Source: Pseudomonas sp. BN411 (GTDB lineage: Bacteria; Pseudomonadota; Gammaproteobacteria; Pseudomonadales; Pseudomonadaceae). From it: a stretch of 64,000 nt of DNA. The notes under the pieces are model-generated. The model was not told the origin of the DNA, searched no databases, and saw only the letters and a program-made list of their open reading frames with translations. Shown here in pieces: positions 16,673 through 23,776 of the stretch. Where the stretch lies: positions 248,001-312,000 of the forward strand of contig NZ_SSOM01000067.1 in the NCBI RefSeq assembly GCF_029871235.1, written 5' to 3'. The position numbers were made by a program, and so were the translations under genes. How positions within the stretch are numbered: position 1 is the first letter of the stretch; every line of letters begins with the position of its first letter.

Positions 16673-17019
16673 AGAGGTCAAGGGTTCCGAATCGAGGAAC
16701 TGGGTCCCATAGGAGAACGGCCTGCAGCAGGCGGTTTTTCATACGAAACCGGGGGTAGGGCCAGCGAATTGCTGGCCGGCGCGAATCCTACCCCGGCGCC
16801 CAACAGCTGTATAGATTGCAACCAGACGGGGGAGCCGGATGGCCGCCCCGCCAGATGGTTTGTTTGCTTGCAGCGCGAGAAGTTCGACCGGTGAACGAAA
16901 GCTGAGTGTTGCAGGTAGCTGCATTGCCCGTAGGAGCTGGCTTGCCAGCGAAGGGTCCCATTTCGCTAGCAAGCTAGCTCCTACAGGGCGTCTGGACCGA
17001 CGGTCGACCTCGGTCAGGT
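16673..17019. other. Gene-free gap of 347 bp between ndvB and yqhD
   Basis: The gap contains the ndvB upstream region, an imperfect hairpin (CGGTTT at 16731-16736 with AAACCG at about 16745-16750) and a complete REP-type inverted repeat (16930-16985). No coding frame is credible. Both flanking genes are on the minus strand, so the gap must hold the ndvB promoter and the yqhD 3' end; I could not place a convincing promoter. Confidence 0.65.
16930..16985. repeat. REP-type inverted repeat of Pseudomonas
   Basis: GTAGGAGCTGGCTTGCCAGC (16930-16949) is followed by GAA, a short spacer, and an inverted arm TTCGCTAGCAAGCTAGCTCC with a final TACA ending at 16985. The sequence is the well-known Pseudomonas repetitive extragenic palindrome built on GTAGGAGC...GCTCCTAC. 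The right arm carries two changes from the left, so the element is slightly degraded. Confidence 0.85.
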
Positions 17020-18171
17020 TCAGAGCGCTCTCAACAGAATGCGCTCGCTGATTTCCAGGTCAAGGTCGCGCCGTTCGCTCAATGCGGTCATGCCGTGCCG
17101 CTCCAGTTGCGCCAGTACCTGGGGGATCACATCGGCATCCAGGCCGTGTTCGGACAGACGGGTGGGTACCCCCATGCGCTTGAAGAAATCGCGGGTGGCC
17201 TGGATGGCCGAGTCGATGCGCTGTTCTTCGTCACCTTCCTTCAAGCCCCAGACGCGGGAGGCGTACTGCAGCAGCTTCTCGCGCTTGACCTGGCGGCGCT
17301 CGGCCAGCAGTGCCGGCAGCACCACGGCCAGGGTCTGGGCGTGGTCGATGTGGTAGAGCGCGGTCAGCTCGTGACCGATCATGTGGGTCGACCAGTCCTG
17401 GGGAACGCCGCAGCCGAGCAGGCCGTTCAGCGCCTGGGTGGCGCACCACATCAGGTTGGCGCGCACAGCGTAGTCGTCGGGGTTGGCCAGCGCTTTGGGG
17501 CCTTCTTCTATCAGGGTCAACAGCAGGCCTTCGGCGTAGCGGTCCTGCAGGGGCGCGTCGGCTGGGTAGGTCAGGTACTGCTCGATGGTGTGGACGAACG
17601 CATCCACCACGCCATTGCCGATCTGCCGGGGGGGCAGGCTGAAAGTGGTGCGCGGGTCGAGGATGGCGAAACGCGGATAGAGCAGGGCGCTGGAGAAGGG
17701 CAGCTTTTCCTGGCGGGCGACATGGGTGACCACGCCGTGGGGGTTGCTCTCCGAGCCGGTGGCGGCCAGGGTCAGCACGCAGCCCATGGGCAGGGCTGCG
17801 GTGATCCGCTTGCCGCTGAGCAGGTCCAGCGGATCGCCGTCGTAGCAGGCCGCGGCGGCGATGAACTTGCTGCCATCGATTACCGAGCCGCCGCCGACCG
17901 CGACGATGAAGTCGCAGCGTTCGGCCTTGGCCAGCTCGGCGGCCTTGACCAGGGTATCGAACTGCGGATTGGCCTCGATTCCGCCGAAACGGACCAGCTG
18001 ATACCCGGCCAGCGCTTCCTCTACCTGCTGCCAGACACCGTTCTGGAAGATGCTGCCGCCGCCGTGGGTCACCAGGACCCGGCTGCCGGCGGGCACGTCC
18101 CGCCCCAGTTTGCTGATCTGGCCTTCGCCGAAATGGATGCGGGTGGGGTTGTAGAAGGTGAAATTGCGCAT
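17020..18171 (-). CDS. yqhD: NADPH-dependent aldehyde reductase, YqhD-type iron-containing alcohol dehydrogenase
   Basis: YqhD reduces short-chain and lipid-peroxidation aldehydes with NADPH. The 383-residue protein is near the 387 of E. coli YqhD and aligns by eye throughout: the opening NF...PTRIHFGEGQISKL, VTHGGGSI, the cofactor motif VAVGGGSVIDGSKFIAAAA, MGCVLTLAATGSESN, and the metal ligands in NGVVDAFVHTIEQ, THMIGHELTALYHIDHAQ. It stands alone, divergent from tcdA. No regulator is adjacent, unlike E. coli where yqhC lies next to it. Confidence 0.92.
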   Translation of the reverse strand: MRNFTFYNPTRIHFGEGQISKLGRDVPAGSRVLVTHGGGSIFQNGVWQQVEEALAGYQLVRFGGIEANPQFDTLVKAAELAKAERCDFIVAVGGGSVIDGSKFIAAAACYDGDPLDLLSGKRITAALPMGCVLTLAATGSESNPHGVVTHVARQEKLPFSSALLYPRFAILDPRTTFSLPPRQIGNGVVDAFVHTIEQYLTYPADAPLQDRYAEGLLLTLIEEGPKALANPDDYAVRANLMWCATQALNGLLGCGVPQDWSTHMIGHELTALYHIDHAQTLAVVLPALLAERRQVKREKLLQYASRVWGLKEGDEEQRIDSAIQATRDFFKRMGVPTRLSEHGLDADVIPQVLAQLERHGMTALSERRDLDLEISERILLRAL

Positions 18172-18323
18172 GACCGGCTCCGTTGTTGTTATCGGCCGAC
18201 TATAGCCCTGGCGGACCGGGCCCGGATCTATGGGCCACCATTCAGCGCCAATGGACTTGGGCCGAAGGAGAGCGCTTCCTATAATGCGCGCCCGCCCGAA
18301 GGTTGGCGATGGGAGTGATCGGC

Positions 18324-19127
18324 ATGAATACAGACGAGCGTTTCGGCGGCATTGCCCGGCTTTATGGCCTGGACGGGCTCGCCCGGTTGCAGACGGCCCA
18401 TGTGGCGGTGGTCGGCATCGGCGGTGTGGGCTCCTGGGCGGCGGAGGCCCTGGCGCGCTCCGGGGTGGGCGAAATCTCCCTGTTCGACCTGGACGACGTC
18501 TGCATCACCAACACCAACCGCCAGGTGCATGCCATCGAAGGCGCCGTGGGCAAGGCCAAGGTGGACGTGATGGCCGAGCGCATCCGCGCCATCAATCCGG
18601 CTTGCGTGGTCCATGCGGTGGCTGACTTCGTCACCCGCGAGACCATGGCCGAGTACATCACCCCCGAACTGGATGCGGTGATCGACTGCATCGACAGTGT
18701 TGCGGCCAAGGCGGCCCTGATCGCCTGGTGCAAGCGGCGCAAGATCCAGATCGTCACCACGGGCGGTGCCGGAGGCCAGGTGGACCCGGCCCAGATCCAG
18801 GTCGCCGACCTGAACAAGACCTTCAACGACCCCCTGGCGGCGAAGGTGCGTTCTACCCTGCGCCGCGACTACAACTTCTCCCGCACTCCAGGACGCACCT
18901 ACAGCGTGCCCTGTGTGTTCTCGACGGAGCAGCTGCGCTATCCGAAGCCGGATGGCTCGGTCTGCCAGCAGAAGAGTTTCGTGGGCGAAGGCGTGAAGCT
19001 GGACTGCGCCGGCGGATTCGGTGCGGTGATGATGGTGACCGCCACCTTCGGCATGGTGGCGGCGGCGCGGATTGTGGATAAGTTGGTGGCCGGTGCGCGC
19101 AGGCCGTCGGAGCGTACTGCGGGATAA
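18324..19127 (+). CDS. tcdA: tRNA threonylcarbamoyladenosine dehydratase TcdA (CsdL)
   Basis: TcdA uses ATP to cyclise t6A37 of ANN-decoding tRNAs into ct6A. The 267-residue E1-like/ThiF-family protein has the nucleotide-binding VVGIGGVGSWAAEALARSG, the acidic strand LFDLDDVCITNTNRQ, VIDCIDSVAAKAAL and the conserved VCQQKSF near the C terminus. ATG 18324 is chosen because GGGAG lies 9 bases upstream and the family starts MNTDERFGG; upstream in-frame starts are weaker. It converges on csdE-csdA, which supply the sulfurtransferase partners known to support ct6A formation in E. coli, so the locus is a functional unit split over two strands. Confidence 0.93.
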   Translation: MNTDERFGGIARLYGLDGLARLQTAHVAVVGIGGVGSWAAEALARSGVGEISLFDLDDVCITNTNRQVHAIEGAVGKAKVDVMAERIRAINPACVVHAVADFVTRETMAEYITPELDAVIDCIDSVAAKAALIAWCKRRKIQIVTTGGAGGQVDPAQIQVADLNKTFNDPLAAKVRSTLRRDYNFSRTPGRTYSVPCVFSTEQLRYPKPDGSVCQQKSFVGEGVKLDCAGGFGAVMMVTATFGMVAAARIVDKLVAGARRPSERTAG

Positions 19128-19135
19128 GGCCCCTG

Positions 19136-19273
19136 GTAGGTTGGTGCCGAGGAACGAGGCCCAACGATTTCGGGCATGCTGGTCGCGCCTTGTTGGGCTT
19201 CGCAGGCTCAGACCAGCGTGGCCCGCACCAACCTACGGCAGGACTGCGTCCTGCTTGGCGAATGAATTCGCCC
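19136..19273. repeat. Compound REP region: long inverted repeat, short dyad and a REP touching the csdE stop codon
   Basis: GTAGGTTGGTGC (19136-19147) has a perfect inverted partner GCACCAACCTAC (19225-19236), enclosing AGGCCCAACG and TGTTGGGCTTCG-like arms. Then come GCAGGAC-TGC-GTCCTGC (19238-19254) and GGCGAAT...ATTCGCC (19258-19273). All are types known as dispersed Pseudomonas repeats. The last extends into csdE: the usual end TGTAGGGGCGAA, read on the minus strand, supplies the csdE stop TAG (19274-19276). Confidence 0.7.
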
Positions 19274-19678
19274 CTACAGGCTCAGTTCACGCATTTTCTT
19301 GAGTACGGCGTTCAGGCCATTGCTGCGCGATGGCGACAGTTGCCGGCCCAATCCCAGTTGATTGAACCAGTCCGCCAGGTCGATTCCCGCCAGTTCGCTG
19401 CCTTCCATCCCGTCAACGCGGGCCAGCAGGACCGCCAGCAGGCCGCGGATCAGCCGCGCGTCGCTGGCCGCACGGAAATGCCAGTGCTCGCCCTGGCGCT
19501 CTGCAACCAGCCAGACCTGGCTTTCGCAGCCATGCACCCGATTGGCATCGCTGCGTTCGGCATCGCTCAGGGCTTCCAGGCGTTCGCCCCATTGCATCAG
19601 CAGGCGCGCGCGCTGTTCCCAGCCACCGGCAGCAGTGAATACGTCCAGGGCTTCCCGGGCCTTGGCGGGCAGGGTCAT
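19274..19678 (-). CDS. csdE: Cysteine desulfuration protein, SufE family (CsdE)
   Basis: CsdE accepts sulfane sulfur from the cysteine desulfurase CsdA. The 134-residue protein has the SufE fold and the acceptor Cys51 in NRVHGCESQVWLV, with FRAASDARLIRGLLAVLLA after it. It overlaps the csdA stop by 4 bp (ATGA), so it is translationally coupled to csdA. The C terminus (MRELSL) and the TAG stop lie inside the edge of a REP element, so the original end may have been slightly different. Confidence 0.9.
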   Translation of the reverse strand: MTLPAKAREALDVFTAAGGWEQRARLLMQWGERLEALSDAERSDANRVHGCESQVWLVAERQGEHWHFRAASDARLIRGLLAVLLARVDGMEGSELAGIDLADWFNQLGLGRQLSPSRSNGLNAVLKKMRELSL

Positions 19679-20880
19679 CGCAGCATCTCCAGAGCCTTGT
19701 CCAGGGCGCCGAAGAAGAGCTCCAGGTCATTGCCGTCGTTATAAAGGCCGAGGGACACGCGGATGGCGCCCTGCAGGCCGAGGCGGTGCATCAGTGGCAT
19801 GGCGCAGTGGTGGCCGGCACGCACGGCGATGCCCTGCTCGGTTAGCAGGTGCGCGAGGTCGGCGTTATGCACGCCTTCGATGCTGAAACTGGCCAGCGCC
19901 AGTTCGGGGTCGCCCAGCAGGCGCACGCCGTCTCGTGCAGCGAGCCCGGCCAGGAGTTTGGCGTGCAGGGCTGCTTCATGGCCGGCGATGGCGGCGGCGT
20001 CGAGGTTGCCCAGGTAATCCAGTGCGGCGCCCAGGCCGATCACCGAGGCGATGGCCGGGGTGCCAGCCTCGAAGCCCAAGGGGGCGCCGTGGAAGTCGGC
20101 ACTCTGGTAAGCAGCGGTGTGGACCATCTCACCGCCGAACTGCCAGTGCCTGAGACGCGCCAGTGCCTCGCTGCGACCGTAAAGCACGCCGACGCCGTCG
20201 GGGCCATAGAGCTTGTGGCTGGAGAACGCATAGAAGTCGCAACCCATTGCTTGGACGTCATGGCGGCCATGAACCGCGCCCTGGGCACCATCGACCACGG
20301 TAATGGCGCCCTGACTGCGGGCCAGGGGCAACAGCTCGGTCAACGGCTGCCAGCGACCGAGCACATTGGACAGTTGGCTCACCGCCAGCAGGCGGGTACG
20401 CGGGCCGATCAGCCGGCGCGCCTGTTCCAGGTCGATCACGCCGCGATCATCCAGCGGCAAAACCACCAGCTTGAGCTGCCGGCGCAGGGCCAATTGCTGC
20501 CAGGGCAGCAGGTTGGCGTGGTGTTCCAGGGCGCTGATGACGAGCTCATCGCCTGGTTGGAACAGATGCTCCAGGCCATACGCCAGCAGGTTGATCGCCT
20601 CGGTGACGCCGCGGGTGAAGAGGATTTCCGCCGGGCTTGCGGCATTCAGCCAGTGTGCCGCCCGCGTCCGGGTCCCTTCGAAGGCGCGGGTGGCGCGCTC
20701 GCCCGGCAGATGCTGGGCGCGATGCACATTGGCTGCGCCGCTGGCGTAGTAACCGAGCAGGGCGTCGAGCACCGCCTGGGGCTTCTGCGAGGTGGCGGCG
20801 CTGTCGAGGTAGGTCTGGCCCTCGGCTTCAAGGGCCGAAAGGGCGGGGAAGTCGGAGCGCCAGGGGGAGTTCAGGGACAT
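19675..20880 (-). CDS. csdA: Cysteine desulfurase CsdA (class V aminotransferase fold)
   Basis: CsdA removes sulfur from cysteine using pyridoxal phosphate and hands it to CsdE; with TcdA this supports ct6A in tRNA. The 401-residue protein shows the opening YLDSAATSQKPQAVLDALL, SALEHHANLLPWQQL, VDGAQGAVHGRHDV, the PLP lysine in YAFSSHKLYGPDGVGVLYG and the catalytic Cys in VRAGHHCAMPLMHRLG. The ATG at 20880 follows an unremarkable leader. A stem-loop (20994-21017) separates it from dapD upstream, but csdA may also receive read-through. Confidence 0.92.
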   Translation of the reverse strand: MSLNSPWRSDFPALSALEAEGQTYLDSAATSQKPQAVLDALLGYYASGAANVHRAQHLPGERATRAFEGTRTRAAHWLNAASPAEILFTRGVTEAINLLAYGLEHLFQPGDELVISALEHHANLLPWQQLALRRQLKLVVLPLDDRGVIDLEQARRLIGPRTRLLAVSQLSNVLGRWQPLTELLPLARSQGAITVVDGAQGAVHGRHDVQAMGCDFYAFSSHKLYGPDGVGVLYGRSEALARLRHWQFGGEMVHTAAYQSADFHGAPLGFEAGTPAIASVIGLGAALDYLGNLDAAAIAGHEAALHAKLLAGLAARDGVRLLGDPELALASFSIEGVHNADLAHLLTEQGIAVRAGHHCAMPLMHRLGLQGAIRVSLGLYNDGNDLELFFGALDKALEMLR

Positions 20881-20993
20881 TGCTGCGGCACACGGAAATG
20901 GAAGCGTTGCGAGTTAAGGCCGGTTCGAACGCGAACAGGCCCGGATGCACGGTCTACTAAGTGTAAACGAGCGTCCGGGCCTGGTCGGAAGCT

Positions 20994-21017
20994 GTCCCGA
21001 AGCCGAGGCTTCGGGAC
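20994..21017 (-). terminator. Stem-loop after dapD
   Basis: GTCCCGAAGCC (20994-21004) pairs with GGCTTCGGGAC (21007-21017), a very strong stem 7 bp past the dapD stop. The following minus-strand bases (AGCTTCCGACC) are not T-rich, so it may be a 3'-end stabiliser more than a terminator. Confidence 0.5.
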
Positions 21018-21023
21018 CCTGGC

Positions 21024-22058
21024 TCAGTTATGAGCGTGCAGGGCTTCGTTCAGCTCGATGGCGGTCTTGTTGGTCTTGCACTCGACGGCGCCGTTCTGCG
21101 AGTTGCGGCGGAACAGCAGGTCGGCCTGGCCAGCCAGGTCGCGGGCCTTGACCACTTTCACCAGTTGGTTCTGGTCGTCCAGCAGTGCCACCTTGGTACC
21201 GGCGGTGATGTACAGGCCGGCTTCGACGATGTTGCGGTCGCCCAGCGGGATGCCGATGCCGGCGTTGGCGCCGATCAGGCAGCCTTCGCCCACGGAGATG
21301 ACGATATTGCCGCCACCGGACAGGGTGCCCATGGTGGAGCAGCCGCCGCCGAGGTCAGAGCCCTTGCCGACGAAGACGCCAGCGGAAACGCGGCCTTCAA
21401 TCATGCCCGGGCCTTCGGTGCCGCCGTTGAAGTTGATGAAGCCTTCGTGCATCACGGTGGTGCCTTCACCCACGTAGGCGCCCAGGCGTACGCGGGCGGT
21501 GTCGGCGATGCGCACGCCGGCCGGGACCACGTAGTCGGTCATTTTCGGGAACTTGTCCACGGAGAAGACTTCCAGCAGCTCGCCCTTCAGGCGGGCTTCC
21601 AGCTGACGCTCTGCCAGTTCGGACAGGTCGATGGCGCCCTGGCTGGTCCAGGCAACGTTCGGCAGCAGCGGGAAGATGCCGGTCAGGTTCAGACCGTGCG
21701 GCTTGGCCAGGCGGTGGGACAGCAGGTGCAGCTTGAGGTAGGCCTCCGGGGTGGAGGTCAGTGCGGCGTCTTCGGCCAGCAGGGTGGCGACCAGCGGCTT
21801 GTGGCTTTCGGCCAGGCGGGTCAGCAGGGCGGCCTGGGCGGCGTCGACGTCCTTCAGCGCGGTGGCCAGTTGGGCGGCCTGTGCATTGCTGATGGTGATG
21901 GCCTGGTTACCGGCGCTGTAGCCAAGCACCGGCGCGACGGCGGCGACCAGTTGCTCGGACGGCTTGAGCAGCGGCAGGGCGTAGAAGACTTCCAGCCAGT
22001 TGCCCTGGCGGTTCTGGGTGCCGACGCCGAAGGCGATGCTGAAGAGAGCGTTGGACAT
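21024..22058 (-). CDS. dapD: 2,3,4,5-tetrahydropyridine-2,6-dicarboxylate N-succinyltransferase
   Basis: DapD transfers succinyl from succinyl-CoA to tetrahydrodipicolinate in lysine/DAP synthesis. At 344 residues it is the long Pseudomonas-type enzyme, about 70 residues longer than the E. coli form. The C-terminal half is a left-handed beta-helix of hexapeptide repeats (VRLGAYVGEGTTVMHEGFIN, GMIEGRVSAGVFVGKGSDLG, GEGCLIGANAGIGIPLGDRN). GAGGAAT precedes the ATG. It follows the yffB-like gene after 78 bp on the same strand, with dapC beyond that, so two steps of one pathway are grouped. Confidence 0.96.
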   Translation of the reverse strand: MSNALFSIAFGVGTQNRQGNWLEVFYALPLLKPSEQLVAAVAPVLGYSAGNQAITISNAQAAQLATALKDVDAAQAALLTRLAESHKPLVATLLAEDAALTSTPEAYLKLHLLSHRLAKPHGLNLTGIFPLLPNVAWTSQGAIDLSELAERQLEARLKGELLEVFSVDKFPKMTDYVVPAGVRIADTARVRLGAYVGEGTTVMHEGFINFNGGTEGPGMIEGRVSAGVFVGKGSDLGGGCSTMGTLSGGGNIVISVGEGCLIGANAGIGIPLGDRNIVEAGLYITAGTKVALLDDQNQLVKVVKARDLAGQADLLFRRNSQNGAVECKTNKTAIELNEALHAHN

Positions 22059-22136
22059 GGGGATTCCTCTTGCTGAAGGGTGTTGATCAGATGGGGCAGA
22101 TACTGGGAATCGTTCCCGGCACCGCGCCCTGGCAAG

Positions 22137-22484
22137 TCACTTGAATGCGGCGGCGTATAGGTCCGGCTTGAAGCCGACCAGGGTGCGATCACCCAGGTCC
22201 AGCACTGGACGTTTGATCATCGACGGCTGGGCCAGCATCAGGGCGACGGCCTTGTCCTGGTCCAGGTCGGCCTTCTGCGCGTCTTCCAGCTTGCGGAAGG
22301 TGGTGCCGGCACGGTTCAGGACGGTTTCCCAGCCATGCTCGGCGCACCATTTCTCCAGGCTGGCACGGTCGATGGCCGATGCCTTGTAGTCATGAAAGCT
22401 GTAGGCCACGCCCTGCTCTTCGAGCCAGGTGCGGGCCTTCTTCATGGTGTCGCAGGCCTTGATGCCGTAGAGGGTGATGCTCAT
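22137..22484 (-). CDS. ArsC/Spx-family thioredoxin-fold protein, YffB-like
   Basis: This 115-residue protein opens MSITLYGIKACDTMKKARTW, with a single Cys11 in place of a CXXC pair, then YSFHDYKA, GTTFRKL and a C-terminal MIKRPVLDLGDRTLVGF, which is the ArsC/Spx layout closest to YffB. YffB proteins bind glutathione but their role is not settled, and this one is not expected to be an arsenate reductase by context. AAGGAAAG precedes the ATG at 22484. It lies 19 bp after dapC and before dapD; this gene trio is a stable Pseudomonas arrangement. Confidence 0.85.
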   Translation of the reverse strand: MSITLYGIKACDTMKKARTWLEEQGVAYSFHDYKASAIDRASLEKWCAEHGWETVLNRAGTTFRKLEDAQKADLDQDKAVALMLAQPSMIKRPVLDLGDRTLVGFKPDLYAAAFK

Positions 22485-22503
22485 GGTGTCTTTCCTTCGA
22501 ATC

Positions 22504-23700
22504 TCACAGGCCCTTGATGAAGTGGCGGATGCGTTCGCCGGCTTCCACGCATTCGGCCAGCGGGGCCACCAGGGCCATGCGCACGCGGCCGGCGCCGGGG
22601 TTGAAACCATCGACGGCGCGCGACAGGTAGGAGCCGGGGACCACCGTGACGTGCTCGCGGGCGAACAGCTCACGGGTGAAGGTTTCGTCGTCCACCGGGG
22701 TCTTCGCCCAGAGGTAGAAACCGCCGTCGGGACGCTGGACGTCCAGCACCGGGCCAAGGATATCCAGCATGGCGTCGAATTTCTCGCGGTACATGGCGCG
22801 GTTGGCGCGCACGTGGACTTCGTCATTCCAGGCCGCGACGCTGGCCAGTTGGGTCTGCACCGGCATGGCGCAGCCGTGGTAGGTGCGGTACAGCAGGAAG
22901 GACTTGAGGATGTCGGCGTCGCCGGCGACGAAGCCGGAGCGCAGGCCCGGCAGGTTGGAGCGCTTGGACAGGCTGTGGAACACCACGCAGCGCTTGAAGT
23001 CCGAGCGGCCGAGTTCGGCGCAGGCGGTAAGCAGGCCGGCCGGCGGGTTCTGCTCGTCGAAGTACAGCTCGCTGTAGCACTCGTCGGCGGCGATGACGAA
23101 GTCGTGCTCATCGGCCAGGGCGATCAGCTTCTTCAGCGTTTCCACCGGGATCAGCGCACCCGTGGGGTTGCCCGGGGAGCAGAGGAAGAGAATCTGACAG
23201 CGCTGCCAGACGTCCGCCGGCACGGCGTCGAAGTCCGGGTTGAAACCGTTCTCCGCCAGGCACGGCAGGTAATGGGGCTCGGCGCCGGCCAGCAGGGCCG
23301 CACCTTCGTAGATTTGATAGAAGGGGTTCGGGCTGACCACCAGGCCGTTGTCGGCACGGTTCACGACTGCCTGAGTGAAGGCGAACAGCGCCTCGCGGGT
23401 GCCGTTCACCGGCAGCACGTGGCGGGCGGCGTCGAGCCAGCCGGCGGGCACCTTGAAGCGGCCTTCGCACCACTGGGCGATGGCTTCGCGCAGGGCCGGG
23501 ATGCCCAGGGTAGTGGGGTAGACCGCCAATTGATCGAGACTGGCCGACAGCGCCTCGGCGACGAAGGCCGGGGAGCGGTGCTTGGGCTCGCCGATGGACA
23601 GGGCGATGGCCTTTTTCTCCGCCGGCGGCTGGGCGCCGGCCAGCAGGGCGCGGAGTTTCTCGAAGGGGTAGGGCTGCAGCTGGTTCAGGGCGTCATTCAT
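22504..23700 (-). CDS. dapC: N-succinyldiaminopimelate aminotransferase
   Basis: DapC transaminates N-succinyl-2-amino-6-ketopimelate with glutamate in lysine/DAP synthesis. The 398-residue class I aminotransferase shows NGTREALFAFTQAVV, VSPNPFYQIYEGAAL, CSPGNPTGALIPVE, AADECYSELYF and the PLP lysine in HSLSKRSNLPGLRSGFVAGD. The gene begins MNDALNQLQPYPFEKLRALL at ATG 23700. It is separated from glnD by a REP-like dyad. Confidence 0.93.
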   Translation of the reverse strand: MNDALNQLQPYPFEKLRALLAGAQPPAEKKAIALSIGEPKHRSPAFVAEALSASLDQLAVYPTTLGIPALREAIAQWCEGRFKVPAGWLDAARHVLPVNGTREALFAFTQAVVNRADNGLVVSPNPFYQIYEGAALLAGAEPHYLPCLAENGFNPDFDAVPADVWQRCQILFLCSPGNPTGALIPVETLKKLIALADEHDFVIAADECYSELYFDEQNPPAGLLTACAELGRSDFKRCVVFHSLSKRSNLPGLRSGFVAGDADILKSFLLYRTYHGCAMPVQTQLASVAAWNDEVHVRANRAMYREKFDAMLDILGPVLDVQRPDGGFYLWAKTPVDDETFTRELFAREHVTVVPGSYLSRAVDGFNPGAGRVRMALVAPLAECVEAGERIRHFIKGL

Positions 23701-23704
23701 GGTT

Positions 23705-23772
23705 GTAGGGCGTCAACAGGGAGGTCGTGGGTCAAACGGTGCAATCCGGCCTGCGGCCTTATTGCACCCTAC
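23705..23772. repeat. REP-like dyad between glnD and dapC
   Basis: GTAGGG (23705-23710) is inverted as CCCTAC (23767-23772). Inside, GGTGCAAT (23738-23745) pairs with ATTGCACC (23761-23768) around CCGGCCTGCGGCCTT, itself containing GGCC-TGC-GGCC. A TAGGGTGCAATAAG-type palindrome of this kind recurs in Pseudomonas intergenic regions. It fills most of the 76-bp gap. Confidence 0.6.
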
Positions 23773-23776
23773 GGGT

